Positions 17,288 through 26,882 of a DNA stretch of 64,000 bases are shown here, one piece after another. The stretch lies in contig NZ_QXNY01000004.1 of NCBI RefSeq assembly GCF_003572205.1, positions 744,548 through 808,547 of the forward strand, written 5' to 3'. Source of the stretch: Algihabitans albus. GTDB taxonomy: Bacteria > Pseudomonadota > Alphaproteobacteria > Kiloniellales > DSM-21159. Numbering within the stretch: the stretch's first letter is position 1; each line of letters opens with the position of its first letter. Position numbers and translations under genes: made by a program. The notes beneath the pieces were generated by a model. That model worked only from the letters and a program-made list of their open reading frames with translations. It had not been told where the DNA came from and did not search any database.

Positions 17288-18417
17288 GCGCGGTCGACCG
17301 CATCGATGCCGTGGTGATCGGGGCCGGCGTGGTCGGACTGGCGGTGGCGCGGGCGCTGGCTCTTGCCGGCCGGGACGTGGTCGTTCTGGAGCGGGCCGGT
17401 GAGATCGGCAGCGAGACCTCCTCGCGCAACTCGGAGGTCATCCACGCCGGTATCTACTATCCGACCGGCAGCCTGAAGGCACGAACTTGCCTTGACGGCA
17501 AGCAGGCGCTCTACCGCTACTGCGCCGAACACGCCGTCGGCCATGCCCGCTGCGGCAAGCTGATCGTCGCGACCGACGCGGCGCAGATCCCGACGCTCGC
17601 CGAATTGAAGACGAAGGCAGCGGCCAACGGCGTGTCCGATCTCGTCTGGAAAACGCCGGAAGAGGTGCGGGATCTGGAGCCGGCGGTGAGCTGCGTCGCC
17701 GCCCTGCTGTCGCCCAGCTCCGGCATCGTGGATAGCCACGGCCTGATGCTGTCCTACCTGGGCGACGCCGAGGCGGCCGGCGCCATGGTTGCCTTTCATG
17801 CGCCCCTGGAAGCTGCAGCCGTCACGCCCGAGGGTCTGCGCCTGGAGGTCGGCGGCCAAGCACCCATGACTCTGCTGGCGGAGACGGTGATCAACGCCGC
17901 CGGTCTATCCGCCGTGGAGACAGCCCTGCGTATCGAGGGGCTGCCGAAGTCGGCGATCCCGACGGCTTACTTCGCCAAGGGCAGTTACTACACCCTCGCC
18001 GGCCGTTCGCCCTTCGCGCGGCTGATCTATCCGGTGCCCGAGGCGGCCGGGCTGGGCGTTCACGTCACCGTCGACCTGGGCGGGGCGGCCCGTTTCGGAC
18101 CTGACGTGGAGTGGGTCTCGCGGCCCGACGACTACGACGTCGACCCGGATCGCGCCCTGGCCTTCTACGACGCGGTGCGCCGCTACTGGCCGGAGCTGCC
18201 CGACGGCGCCCTGCAGCCCGGCTATGCCGGCATCCGGCCAAAACTGCAGGCGCCCGGCGAGCCGGCCAGGGACTTCGTGGTCCAGGGAGCCGAAGCTCAC
18301 GGCGTCCCCGGCCTCGTCAATCTCTTCGGGATCGAGAGTCCCGGCCTGACGGCCTCACTGGCCTTGGCGGATTTGACGCTGGACACGCTCGAACGTGCGC
18401 GGGCGCAGGCCGCGTGA
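17284..18417 (+). CDS. FAD-dependent oxidoreductase (DAO / L-2-hydroxyglutarate oxidase-like)
   Basis: This is a 377-residue flavoprotein of the DadA/LhgO group. The FAD-binding motif [24 protein letters not shown] is at residues 13-36. The LhgO-like stretch [21 protein letters not shown] follows near residue 50, and [18 protein letters not shown] and [15 protein letters not shown] are near the end. L-2-hydroxyglutarate or another 2-hydroxyacid is a likely substrate, based on the family. It is coupled to the upstream metallo-hydrolase and followed 22 bases later by a CobW-like gene. Confidence 0.9.
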   Translation: MSAVDRIDAVVIGAGVVGLAVARALALAGRDVVVLERAGEIGSETSSRNSEVIHAGIYYPTGSLKARTCLDGKQALYRYCAEHAVGHARCGKLIVATDAAQIPTLAELKTKAAANGVSDLVWKTPEEVRDLEPAVSCVAALLSPSSGIVDSHGLMLSYLGDAEAAGAMVAFHAPLEAAAVTPEGLRLEVGGQAPMTLLAETVINAAGLSAVETALRIEGLPKSAIPTAYFAKGSYYTLAGRSPFARLIYPVPEAAGLGVHVTVDLGGAARFGPDVEWVSRPDDYDVDPDRALAFYDAVRRYWPELPDGALQPGYAGIRPKLQAPGEPARDFVVQGAEAHGVPGLVNLFGIESPGLTASLALADLTLDTLERARAQAA

Positions 18418-18439
18418 TGGCCGGACCGCGAACGAGAGT

Positions 18440-19447
18440 ATGAGCGACGCGCGGATCCCGGTCACCCTGATCACCGGCTTTCTCGGCAGCGGCAAGACCA
18501 CCCTGCTGCGCAAGCTGCTGGTCCGGCCGGAGCTGGCCGACACGGCTGTCATCGTCAATGAACTGGGCGACGTCGGCCTTGACCACGAACTGGTCGAGAC
18601 GGTGACCGACGAGGTGACGGTGCTGACCTCGGGCTGCCTCTGTTGTGCCCTGCGCCAGGACCTCGTGAGCACCCTGCGCGATCTCTACCTGAAGCGGGAG
18701 GCTGGAGAGATTCCGCGTTTCGCGCGGGTGGCGGTGGAGACCACGGGGCTGGCCGACCCGGCGCCGGTGCTGCAGACTCTTGTTGCCGATCCGCTGGTCG
18801 GCAGCTTCTTCGTCCTCGATGCCGTGGTGACCTGCGTCGATGCCGTCACCGGCCTCGCGGCGCTGGAGGCCCATCCGGAGTCCGTCAAGCAGGCCGGTGT
18901 CGCCGACCGTCTGCTGCTGACCAAGACCGACCTGCAGCCCGACACGGCGGCCTTGGAGCTGCGTCTGGCGGTGCTCAATCCCGGTGCCCCGCGCCAACGC
19001 GTGCTGCAGGGAGACCTGGATCCGGCGCTCGTTCTCAACCAGGCGCGCCGGCCGGAGGCGGACCGCCTGGCGGATCTCGACCGCTGGCTCGATGCCGCGA
19101 AGGATCCGCATCGCCACCGTCACCATTCCGACATCGCGGCCCATTGCCTGAGCGTGGAGGAGCCGCTCGACTGGACGCGCTTTACCAAGTGGCTCGGTGA
19201 GCTGTTGGAGCGGAGCGGCGCGGACCTGCTACGGGTCAAGGGACTGATCCAGGTTGCCGGCGAGGCGCGTCCTCTCTTGGTCCAGGGCGTTCAGCATGTC
19301 TTCCACGAGCCGCAGTGGCTGGAGGCTTGGCCGCCTGCCGCGCCGCCGTACAGCCGTCTCGTCTGCATCGGACGGAACTTGGAGACTGCGAGCCTGCGGG
19401 CCGGTCTCGACTCCTGCCGTGCGCCGACCCTCGCCGAGGCCCGTTGA
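18440..19447 (+). CDS. CobW/COG0523 family GTP-binding metal chaperone
   Basis: This 335-residue G3E GTPase has a Walker A at residues 13-21 (GFLGSGKTT), the CobW metal-binding CxCC motif in GCLCCALRQDL near residue 71, an ETTGLADP switch, and TKTD as the guanine-specificity motif. A His-rich stretch (HRHRHHSD) near residue 220 and a C-terminal CobW_C domain follow. The family inserts zinc or other metals into client proteins. The close linkage to a metallo-hydrolase suggests that enzyme as a possible client, which is inference. No zinc-responsive site was seen upstream. Confidence 0.92.
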   Translation: MSDARIPVTLITGFLGSGKTTLLRKLLVRPELADTAVIVNELGDVGLDHELVETVTDEVTVLTSGCLCCALRQDLVSTLRDLYLKREAGEIPRFARVAVETTGLADPAPVLQTLVADPLVGSFFVLDAVVTCVDAVTGLAALEAHPESVKQAGVADRLLLTKTDLQPDTAALELRLAVLNPGAPRQRVLQGDLDPALVLNQARRPEADRLADLDRWLDAAKDPHRHRHHSDIAAHCLSVEEPLDWTRFTKWLGELLERSGADLLRVKGLIQVAGEARPLLVQGVQHVFHEPQWLEAWPPAAPPYSRLVCIGRNLETASLRAGLDSCRAPTLAEAR

Positions 19448-19508
19448 CCTTCCCGCGCCAAGCTGCTGCTTTAGCGCCTGGTCTGCAGAGCGACAAAGAG
19501 GATCTTCG

Positions 19509-22500
19509 ATGCCCGAGGGAAAGCGCGGCTGGCAGTTCTGGGTCGACCGGGGCGGAACCTTTACCGACGTGGTGGCGCGGCGGCCCGACGGCGGGCTGCT
19601 GAGTGCCAAGCTGCTGTCGGAGAATCCGGAGCTCTATGCCGATGCCGCCATCGCCGGCGTGCGCCGACTGCTGGAGATCGAGTCCGGGGCGACGATTCCG
19701 TCGGCGGCGATCGAAGCGGTCAAGATGGGTACCACCGTCGCGACCAACGCGCTGCTGGAGCGCAAGGGCGACCGCACGGTGCTGGCGATCACCCGTGGTT
19801 TTCGCGATGCGTTGCGCATCGCCTACCAGAACCGGCCGCATCTCTTTACCCAGCGGATCGAACTGCCGGAGCTGCTCTACGAGCGCGTGGTCGAGGTGCC
19901 GGAGCGCCTGAAGGCCGACGGCGAGGTCCTGCTCGCGCTGGAGGAGGCCGTCGCGCGCCAGGGCCTGCAGGCGGCTTACGATGCCGGCATCCGGGCCTGC
20001 GCCGTCGTGCTGATGCATGGCTACCGCTACCCGGAGCATGAGACGCGGGTGGCGGAGATCGCCCGCGAGATCGGCTTCACCCAGATCAGCGTCAGCCATG
20101 AGGCCAGCCCGCTGATGAAGCTCGTCAGCCGCGGCGATACGACGGTGGTCGATGCCTATCTCTCGCCGATCCTGCGCCGCTATGTCGACCTGGTGGCCGG
20201 CGAACTGAATGCGGATGGGGCGGAGACCGTGCGGCTGATGTTCATGCAGTCGAACGGCGGCCTGACCGATGCCCAGACCTTTCAGGGCAAGGACTCGATC
20301 CTCTCGGGTCCCGCCGGCGGCATCGTCGGGGCGGTGCGCACCGCGGCCATGGGCGGCTTCGAAAAGATCATCACCTTCGACATGGGCGGTACCTCGACCG
20401 ACGTGGCCCACTACGACGGCGCCTACGAGCGGGCCTTCGAGACTCAGGTGGCCGGCGTGCGGATGCGCGCGCCGATGATGCAGATTCACACGGTGGCGGC
20501 CGGCGGCGGTTCGATTCTGCATTTCGACGGCGCGCGCTACCGCGTCGGGCCGGATAGCGCCGGCGCCAATCCCGGCCCCGCCTGCTACCGGCGTGGCGGA
20601 CCCCTGGCGGTGACGGACGCCAACGTCATGCTGGGCCGTGTGCAACCGGACTTCTTCCCGGCCGTCTTCGGACCCGAGGCGGATGCCCGCCTGGACGCCG
20701 AGGTCGTGCAGGAAAAGTTCCAGGTCCTGGCGCGCGAAATCGGCGAGGCGAGCGGCGACAGCCGGGCGCCGGAAGAGGTGGCCGAGGGCTTCCGCCGCAT
20801 CGCGGTCGAGAACATGGCCAATGCCATCAAGAAGATCTCGACCCAGCGCGGTTACGACGTCACGGAGTATGCCCTGCAGTGCTTCGGCGGCGCGGGCGGC
20901 CAGCATGCCTGCGACATCGCCGATACCTTGGGCATGACCCGCATCTTCGTGCATCCCTTCGCCGGCGTGCTCTCAGCCTACGGAATGGGCCTGGCCGACC
21001 TGCGCCTGATGAAGGAGCAGGCGGTCGAGGCGCGCCTGGAGACGGCGCTGGACGATCTGCCGGCGATCTTCGTGCGCCTGGGCAGGGAGGCGCGCGACGA
21101 GCTGCGCGGACAGGAGATCGAGGACGCGCTCATCTCCGTCCTGGAGAAGGTGCATCTGCGCTACGAGGGCAGCGACACCGCCCTGATCGTCGAGAACGGA
21201 AGCCGCGCCGAGCTGATGGAGCGCTTCGAGGCGGCCTACAGTCAGCGCTTCGGTTTCCTGATGGCCGACAAGCCCGTGCTGGTCGAGGCCGTCAGTGTCG
21301 AGGCCATCGGTGCCATGGAGACGGTCGAAGATCCTATTTTGGCGAAGACGGCAGGTGGGGTCGCGCCCGCGCCGCAGGCGGTTCGGCCGCTCTATGCCGG
21401 TGGGCGCTGGCACGACGCGCCGGTCTACGACCGCGCCGATCTCGCTGTCGGCGATAGCCTGTCCGGCCCCGCCATCATCATCGAGCCCAACTCGACCACG
21501 GTGATCGAGCCCGGCTGGCAGGCGGAGCTGACCGACCGCAATCATCTGGTGCTGGAGCGCCGCGTGCCGGTCGAGCGCGAGCTGGCGGTCGGTACCCAGG
21601 TCGACCCGGTGATGTTGGAGATCTTCAACAATCTCTTCATGTCGATCGCCGAGCAAATGGGCTCGGTTCTGGAGAACACCGCCCACTCCGTGAATATCAA
21701 GGAGCGGCTCGACTTCTCCTGCGCCATCTTTTCGCCGGCGGGCGATCTGGTCGCCAACGCCCCGCACATGCCGGTTCACCTCGGCTCCATGAGCGAGTCG
21801 ATCCGCACGGTGATCCGCCAGAACGACGGCCGGATGGCGCCCGGCGACGTTTACGTGCTCAACGCGCCCTACAACGGCGGCACCCATCTGCCGGACATTA
21901 CGGTGATCACGCCGGTGTTCGACACGGACGGCGCCTCGGTCCTTTTCTACGTCGCCAGCCGCGGCCATCATGCCGACGTCGGCGGACTGACGCCGGGGTC
22001 CATGCCGCCGGACTCCAAGACCGTTGCGGAAGAAGGCGTGCTGATCGACAACTTCAAGCTGGTCGACCGCGGCGCCTTCCGCGAGCAGGCCCTGCGGGAC
22101 CTCCTGGCCTCCGGCGACTATCCGGCGCGCAATCCCGACCAGAACGTCGCCGATCTGCAGGCCCAGATCGCGGCCTGCAACAAGGGCGTGCAGGAATTGG
22201 GCCGCATCGCCGATCACTTCGGCCTGGAGGTGGTGCAGGCCTACATGCGCCACGTGCAGGACAATGCCGAGGAGCAGGTCCGCCGCGTGCTCGATCGCCT
22301 CGCCGACGGCCACTTCGTCTATCCCTTGGACGACGGCAGTCAGATCGAGGTCGAGGTCCGGATCGACAAGCAGGCGCGCTCCGCCCGGATCGACTTCACC
22401 GGCACCAGCCCGCAGCAGGACAACAACTTCAATGCGCCTTCGGCGGTCTGTCGCGCCGCCGTCCTCTATGTTTTCAGGACCCTGGTCGACGACGAGATTC

Positions 22501-23186
22501 CGATGAACGAGGGCGTGCTCAAGCCGCTCGACATCACGATCCCCGAGGGCTGCATGCTGAATCCCTCCTACCCTGCGGCTGTCGTTGCCGGCAACGTCGA
22601 GACCAGCCAGGCGATCACCGACTGCCTCTACGGCGCCACCGGGGTCCTGGCCGGGGCCCAAGGCACCATGAACAACCTGACTTTCGGCAACGCCACCCAT
22701 CAGTATTACGAAACCATCGCCGGCGGTTCGGGCGCCGGGCCGGACTTCGACGGGACCGATGCCGTTCACACGCACATGACCAACTCGCGGCTGACCGATC
22801 CGGAGGTGCTGGAGTGGCGCTTCCCGGTGCTGCTGGACTCCTTCGAGATCCGGCGCGGCTCCGGCGGCGCGGGGCGGCAGCGCGGCGGTGACGGCGCCGT
22901 TCGGCGCCTGCGCTTCCTGGAGCCCATGACCGCCTCGATCCTCTCGAGCCACCGCAAGGTGCCGAACTTCGGCGTCGCCGGCGGCGAACCCGGCGCGCTC
23001 GGCCGCAACGCCGTGGAGCGGGCCGACGGGACGGTCGAGGAATTGTCGGGGACCGACAAGGCGGAGATGCGCCCCGGCGACGTCATCGTCATCGAAACGC
23101 CGGGCGGCGGCGGCTACGGCCCGGCTGCCGAGCGCGCGGAGCCGGCGGAGGGGAAACAGGCGGACCGGAAACAGGCGGCGGAGTAG
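19509..23186 (+). CDS. 5-oxoprolinase-like hydantoinase, HyuA and HyuB fused
   Basis: This 1225-residue protein joins the ATP-dependent HyuA half (about residues 1-690; [14 protein letters not shown] at the start, [14 protein letters not shown], and DMGGTSTDV for nucleotide binding) to the HyuB half (about 700-1225; starting near [18 protein letters not shown], with [17 protein letters not shown] and the glycine-rich end GGGGYGPA). The fused order and length match 5-oxoprolinase, which opens 5-oxoproline to glutamate with ATP. Related fused enzymes act on hydantoins, so the substrate is not certain. AGAGGA stands 6 bases before the ATG at 19509. It is the longest gene of this plus-strand run. 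Confidence 0.9.
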   Translation: MPEGKRGWQFWVDRGGTFTDVVARRPDGGLLSAKLLSENPELYADAAIAGVRRLLEIESGATIPSAAIEAVKMGTTVATNALLERKGDRTVLAITRGFRDALRIAYQNRPHLFTQRIELPELLYERVVEVPERLKADGEVLLALEEAVARQGLQAAYDAGIRACAVVLMHGYRYPEHETRVAEIAREIGFTQISVSHEASPLMKLVSRGDTTVVDAYLSPILRRYVDLVAGELNADGAETVRLMFMQSNGGLTDAQTFQGKDSILSGPAGGIVGAVRTAAMGGFEKIITFDMGGTSTDVAHYDGAYERAFETQVAGVRMRAPMMQIHTVAAGGGSILHFDGARYRVGPDSAGANPGPACYRRGGPLAVTDANVMLGRVQPDFFPAVFGPEADARLDAEVVQEKFQVLAREIGEASGDSRAPEEVAEGFRRIAVENMANAIKKISTQRGYDVTEYALQCFGGAGGQHACDIADTLGMTRIFVHPFAGVLSAYGMGLADLRLMKEQAVEARLETALDDLPAIFVRLGREARDELRGQEIEDALISVLEKVHLRYEGSDTALIVENGSRAELMERFEAAYSQRFGFLMADKPVLVEAVSVEAIGAMETVEDPILAKTAGGVAPAPQAVRPLYAGGRWHDAPVYDRADLAVGDSLSGPAIIIEPNSTTVIEPGWQAELTDRNHLVLERRVPVERELAVGTQVDPVMLEIFNNLFMSIAEQMGSVLENTAHSVNIKERLDFSCAIFSPAGDLVANAPHMPVHLGSMSESIRTVIRQNDGRMAPGDVYVLNAPYNGGTHLPDITVITPVFDTDGASVLFYVASRGHHADVGGLTPGSMPPDSKTVAEEGVLIDNFKLVDRGAFREQALRDLLASGDYPARNPDQNVADLQAQIAACNKGVQELGRIADHFGLEVVQAYMRHVQDNAEEQVRRVLDRLADGHFVYPLDDGSQIEVEVRIDKQARSARIDFTGTSPQQDNNFNAPSAVCRAAVLYVFRTLVDDEIPMNEGVLKPLDITIPEGCMLNPSYPAAVVAGNVETSQAITDCLYGATGVLAGAQGTMNNLTFGNATHQYYETIAGGSGAGPDFDGTDAVHTHMTNSRLTDPEVLEWRFPVLLDSFEIRRGSGGAGRQRGGDGAVRRLRFLEPMTASILSSHRKVPNFGVAGGEPGALGRNAVERADGTVEELSGTDKAEMRPGDVIVIETPGGGGYGPAAERAEPAEGKQADRKQAAE

Positions 23187-23327
23187 TCCAAGCCGGGGCG
23201 TCGTGCCTGCCTCTTGTCGAGCCTGCCCGTTGACAGTCCCGCGGGGGCGTCGGAAGCTCTCGTCATAATCGAGCGGCTGGGGTGGCCGTTTCGAACCTCG
23301 GGCGATTTCGGAGAGGGAGGCGGAAGC

Positions 23328-24464
23328 GTGGCTTCGCGTGACGACAAGCAGCGGGACGGTGACAAGCAGGACAGCTCCTTGGATTCCAAGGGCAGTGGCC
23401 GAAGGAACTTCCTGAAGGGCACTGCGGCGGCGGCGGCCACCGGCGGCGTGATCATGCATGAGCTCAGTCATGCGACGCCGGCTGCCGCGTTGGAGGGGGG
23501 CGTCTCAGAGGACGCCGGCTTCGCTCCGAACCGCCGCAGGGCGGCGACCGAACTGTTCGGCGAGGACTGGTGGCCCTCCAAATGGGGGGCGGAGGATCAA
23601 GCCGGCGCGGCGAATCACATGGGGCCGGCCAAGACTCTGGAGGCCGTCAGTCGCATCACGACCGGGACGGTCTATCCGATCGGGCGGGTCTACGAGGCCG
23701 GCATGCCGCTGTTCGGCAGCCGCGTTTTCGGCATGCGCATTCCCGGTGCGCCGACCGGCGGCGTTTTCGGTCGCAACAAGATCATCTGGAACGACGAGTT
23801 CCTGGCGACGGAGATCGGGCAGGTCGGCACTCAGTTCGACGGCCTGGGCCATATCGGAGTCGAGGCGGGCAACGCGGGCGACCAGAACGAGCGGCGCTTC
23901 TACAACGGCGTTCCTCTCTCGGAGATGGCGGGGCCCTATGGCCTGCATAAGCTGGGCATGGAGCATGTCACACCCTTCTTCACACCGGGCGTGCTGATCG
24001 ACGTGAAGGGTCTGAAGGGCGGCATGATGGAGGCCGGAACCGAAGTCACCGTCGCTGACCTGGAAGCGGCGCTGGAGCGGCAGGGGCTGTCCGGCGATAG
24101 CATCACGGCGGGCGACGCGGTGGTGATCCGCACCGGCTGGGGCGATCTCTGGATGGAGGACAACGCGCGCTACAATTCCGGCGAACCGGGCATCGGCATC
24201 GAGGCTGCCGAATGGCTCGCCGCCAAGGACGTCTGTCTGGTCGGCGCCGACTGCTGGGGCATCGAGGTGGTGCCGAACCCGGATGCCGATCTGGCTTTTC
24301 CGGCGCATCAGATCCTGCTGACGAAGTACGGCATCTACCTGCACGAAAACCTGGACCTGGACGCTCTGGCCGAGGCGGAAGCCTGGCAGTTCGCCTATAT
24401 CTTCGCGCCACTGCCGATCAAGGGCGCCACCGGGTCCCCGGGCGCACCCGTCGCGGTCGCCTAA
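23328..24464 (+). CDS. TAT-exported cyclase family protein with altered metal site
   Basis: This 378-residue protein starts at a GTG with AGGGAGG 8 bases upstream. The N-terminus carries a twin-arginine signal, GRRNFLKGTAAAAATGG near residue 24. The rest fits the cyclase/kynurenine-formamidase-like family (PF04199). The signature HxGTHxDxxxH reads Q-V-G-T-Q-F-D-G-L-G-H near residue 165, so two of the usual metal-binding histidines are glutamine. Family relatives with GTQ-type sites exist, but I cannot say whether this one binds metal or is catalytic. It follows the oxoprolinase-like gene by 141 bases. Confidence 0.85.
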   Translation: MASRDDKQRDGDKQDSSLDSKGSGRRNFLKGTAAAAATGGVIMHELSHATPAAALEGGVSEDAGFAPNRRRAATELFGEDWWPSKWGAEDQAGAANHMGPAKTLEAVSRITTGTVYPIGRVYEAGMPLFGSRVFGMRIPGAPTGGVFGRNKIIWNDEFLATEIGQVGTQFDGLGHIGVEAGNAGDQNERRFYNGVPLSEMAGPYGLHKLGMEHVTPFFTPGVLIDVKGLKGGMMEAGTEVTVADLEAALERQGLSGDSITAGDAVVIRTGWGDLWMEDNARYNSGEPGIGIEAAEWLAAKDVCLVGADCWGIEVVPNPDADLAFPAHQILLTKYGIYLHENLDLDALAEAEAWQFAYIFAPLPIKGATGSPGAPVAVA

Positions 24465-24558
24465 CATTCCCCGCGACCTGCTGTGGTTCCGGGCGCTCGA
24501 AACCCGTTCTCGAGTGCCCGTGCGACCTCTTCCGAATCGATTGAAAAGGACGGCTGCC

Positions 24559-25389
24559 ATGCCTTCTCGCGCGCTCTTGCCAGTGATTTGGTTCTGGTTG
24601 CTGGCGATTTGCCTCGCCGGGCCGGCTGCCGCAAACGATCTCGACGACGTCCTGGAGCGTGGCACGCTGCGTGTCGGAACGGCGCTCTTCTCACCCTGGG
24701 CGATGCGGGCCGAGGACGGGGCGCTGATCGGCTTCGAGGCGGAGGTAGCGGCGAAGCTGGCTCAGGACATGGGCGTCGAACTGGAAACCGCCGTGATGGC
24801 CTTCGACCAGTTGATCCCGGCACTGGAGGAGGGCGCGATCGATATGATCGCGGCAGGCCTGTCGATCACGCCGCGCCGCGCCTTGGTCATCTCCTTCTCC
24901 CAGCCTTACGCCACCAGCGGTATCAACATGCTGGTCAACCGGGAACTCGGCGAGACGCTCGGCAATCTCAGCGACTTCAACGATCCGAGCGCACGCATCG
25001 CGGTCGTCCGCGACACCGCGGCGTCGGACGTCGCGCGCTCGCTCTTCCCGGAGGCGGAGATCTTCCTGCTGGCCAACGAGGAGGAAGTGGCCACTGCCGT
25101 GCTGACCAAGCGGGTGCTCGCCGCCGTTGCCACGACCCCGTTTCCGGAGTTGCGGCGCCTGGCACAGCCGAACCGGGTGTTCGTACCCTTCGAGCAGCCC
25201 TTGGTCACCACCGGCGAGGGGTTCGGACTGAGCCGGGGTGCCTACGATCTGAAGGCTTATCTCGATTCCTGGATCGTCTTCCGCAGCCTGGACGGTTGGC
25301 TGGGCGACCGCCGCGACTACTGGTTCGGCACCTTGGCCTGGCAGTCCCAACTGCCGCCGGAAGAGCGAATCACGCGCGAGAGCCAGTAG
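24559..25389 (+). CDS. periplasmic solute-binding protein, family 3 (amino-acid type)
   Basis: This 276-residue secreted binding protein has a signal peptide (LLPVIWFWLLAICLAGPAAA, cleaved before NDLDDV). The SBP_bac_3 opening is ERGTLRVGTALFSPWAM, and the hinge region FEAEVAAKLAQDMGV, ALEEGAIDMIAAGLSITPRR and FSQPYATSGI follow. AAAAGGA lies upstream of the ATG at 24559. No ABC permease or ATPase is adjacent, so it may serve a distant transporter or a sensor. Its last 20 bases overlap the convergent hydrolase gene. Confidence 0.9.
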   Translation: MPSRALLPVIWFWLLAICLAGPAAANDLDDVLERGTLRVGTALFSPWAMRAEDGALIGFEAEVAAKLAQDMGVELETAVMAFDQLIPALEEGAIDMIAAGLSITPRRALVISFSQPYATSGINMLVNRELGETLGNLSDFNDPSARIAVVRDTAASDVARSLFPEAEIFLLANEEEVATAVLTKRVLAAVATTPFPELRRLAQPNRVFVPFEQPLVTTGEGFGLSRGAYDLKAYLDSWIVFRSLDGWLGDRRDYWFGTLAWQSQLPPEERITRESQ

Positions 25390-26497
25390 CCAGCCGGTCC
25401 CGGACCGACAGCAGCGTCCAGGCCGCGGAGAACAGACGCCAGCCGTCCGTGACGGTCGAGAGATCCAGCTCGACGTGGGCGAGACTGTCGAGCAGATAGA
25501 AACGTGCCTCCGGCGCGGCGGCGGCCAAGGCTTGGCTTTCGGTGTAGGGCAAGATGGGGTCGTCCCGCCCGTGCACCAGTATCAGTTCGGCCTGAAGGCG
25601 CGACAGGTCGCGCTCCGCGAGACTGAGGGCCGCCAGTTCCTCCCGGATCGACGGCGGCAGCGCGTCGATTAGCGGACCGACCCGATCGGGCGAGTCGTTG
25701 GTCAGCACGGCCCAGACCGCTTCGCCCTCCGGTCCCAGCAGTTCCACCAGATGATAGATCGGTGCGTTGGGGTCGGAGCGGCGCACCCGCGCCATCTCCA
25801 GCAGCAGGGCGCGGTCGTTGGCGCTGGGCAGCAAGCCGACGTTGGCGCGCAGGAACACCCAGCGTCCGTGGTTGGCGGCCTCGGTGGCCTGCCATTCCCC
25901 CTGGGGACCGCGGTAGGATCCGGTGGTCAGGAAGGTGACGGCCGCCCGGCTGTCGTGATAACCGCCGATGCCCAGGATGGCTGCCACGCTGTCGGAGACA
26001 TCGGGGTCGAGGGCGGCCAGCACGGCGGGCCCGACGGCGTAGGAGATGGCGGCCAGGACAACGCCCTCGCGGCCCAGCGGCCGTTCGGCCATATGGGCAA
26101 CCGCGCCGGCGATGCGCTTGGCGTCGGCGGCGGAAAGTCGCAATTGCCGCAGGGACTCGATATCCGGCACCAGGACCAGAAAGCCGGCCGAAGCCAGGGT
26201 TTCGGCGAAAGCGATGAACAGGGGATGCTGCTGACCGGCCATGTCTGCGCCGGGAACCAAGACGAGGGCGGCCTCGGCCCTGCGGTTGGCGGGCCGGTAG
26301 AGCAGACCGCTGCGCGCCGCCCCTTCCTCCGACCAGATCGCGGTTTCCTGCAGGGCGACCACGGCCGATTGAGGGGTGGCGCCGCCGAGGACGGCGACCA
26401 GACGCGCCGCTTCCCACGCGCGCTGAGGCGTGCCGCTGGCGAAAGCGACCGTCAAGGCCACCGCCACCAAGGCGACGAAGAAGGCTTTGCGACGCAT
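25370..26497 (-). CDS. exported alpha/beta hydrolase
   Basis: This 375-residue protein has an N-terminal hydrophobic segment (AFFVALVAVALTVAFASG) that is a signal peptide or anchor. The alpha/beta-hydrolase layout follows: VLVPGADM oxyanion strand, an AAISYAVG nucleophile elbow, VHGRDDPILPY with the acid, and DSLAHVELD with the His near the end. The nucleophile elbow lacks the full GxSxG, so catalytic assignment is tentative. The ATG at 26497 is chosen over longer frames because it opens directly into the signal sequence. The gene is divergent from the leuA leader. Confidence 0.75.
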   Translation of the reverse strand: MRRKAFFVALVAVALTVAFASGTPQRAWEAARLVAVLGGATPQSAVVALQETAIWSEEGAARSGLLYRPANRRAEAALVLVPGADMAGQQHPLFIAFAETLASAGFLVLVPDIESLRQLRLSAADAKRIAGAVAHMAERPLGREGVVLAAISYAVGPAVLAALDPDVSDSVAAILGIGGYHDSRAAVTFLTTGSYRGPQGEWQATEAANHGRWVFLRANVGLLPSANDRALLLEMARVRRSDPNAPIYHLVELLGPEGEAVWAVLTNDSPDRVGPLIDALPPSIREELAALSLAERDLSRLQAELILVHGRDDPILPYTESQALAAAAPEARFYLLDSLAHVELDLSTVTDGWRLFSAAWTLLSVRDRLATGSRA

Positions 26498-26639
26498 GGC
26501 TGCTAGGGACCCTGGGCGGTTACGACCCTGGTATGTCGGGGCTTGTGATTCCAAGCTCGTTACAGTTAAATCCCAGGATGGCAAGACCAAGGCAAGCTTG
26601 GAAGATGTTTTCCTGGCGGTCTTCGGAGACATAAAGACG

Positions 26640-26765
26640 ATGCGCGAGACCCGCGCCAGCACCGCAAACCCGACGACCGGCGCCCAGATGCGTCTGCCGG
26701 CCGGCCGGTCTATCGCGGTCTCTGCTCCGATTATTCTTGCCGGCCTCCTCCTTAGCCGCCCCTGA
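26640..26765 (+). CDS. probable leuA leader peptide
   Basis: A short frame upstream of leuA starts at ATG 26640 (41 residues) or, without a good ribosome binding site, at ATG 26688 (25 residues). It ends ...PIILAGLLLSRP-stop. Three consecutive leucine codons (CTC CTC CTT) lie just before the stop, with two isoleucines and further leucines. This is the hallmark of ribosome-stalling control of leucine biosynthesis. The frame ends inside a predicted stem and is 117 bases before leuA. Leaders of this kind are known for amino-acid operons of proteobacteria; assignment here is inference from sequence. Confidence 0.55.
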   Translation: MRETRASTANPTTGAQMRLPAGRSIAVSAPIILAGLLLSRP

Positions 26766-26861
26766 GCGCTACAGCCGCCTGCGCGGCACGCACTCAGGGG
26801 ATCGAAGCCAGCCGAACGCAACGACGGCCAGCGCAAGACCAGATGCGCGGCCCGCTAAGGA
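26749..26861 (+). promoter_or_regulatory. leuA attenuator-like RNA structure
   Basis: Three nested perfect pairings span the end of the leader and the leuA translation start. TCCTTAGC (26749-26756, inside the leucine codon run) pairs with GCTAAGGA (26854-26861). CCCCTGAG (26759-26766) pairs with CTCAGGGG (26793-26800). GCCGC (26774-26778) pairs with GCGGC (26783-26787). The distal arm ends 5 bases before the leuA ribosome binding site AAGGAAG (26867-26873). A ribosome stalled on the leucine codons would block the outer stem. No T run follows the stems, so control of translation is as likely as transcription attenuation. Confidence 0.5.
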
Positions 26862-26882
26862 TAGACAAGGAAGATCCCGACC

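Noticed and set aside
20973-23471. 832-residue minus-strand open frame opposite the oxoprolinase-like gene
   Set aside because: The composition is His/Gly/Arg/Asp-rich as expected for an antisense shadow, with no domain pattern.
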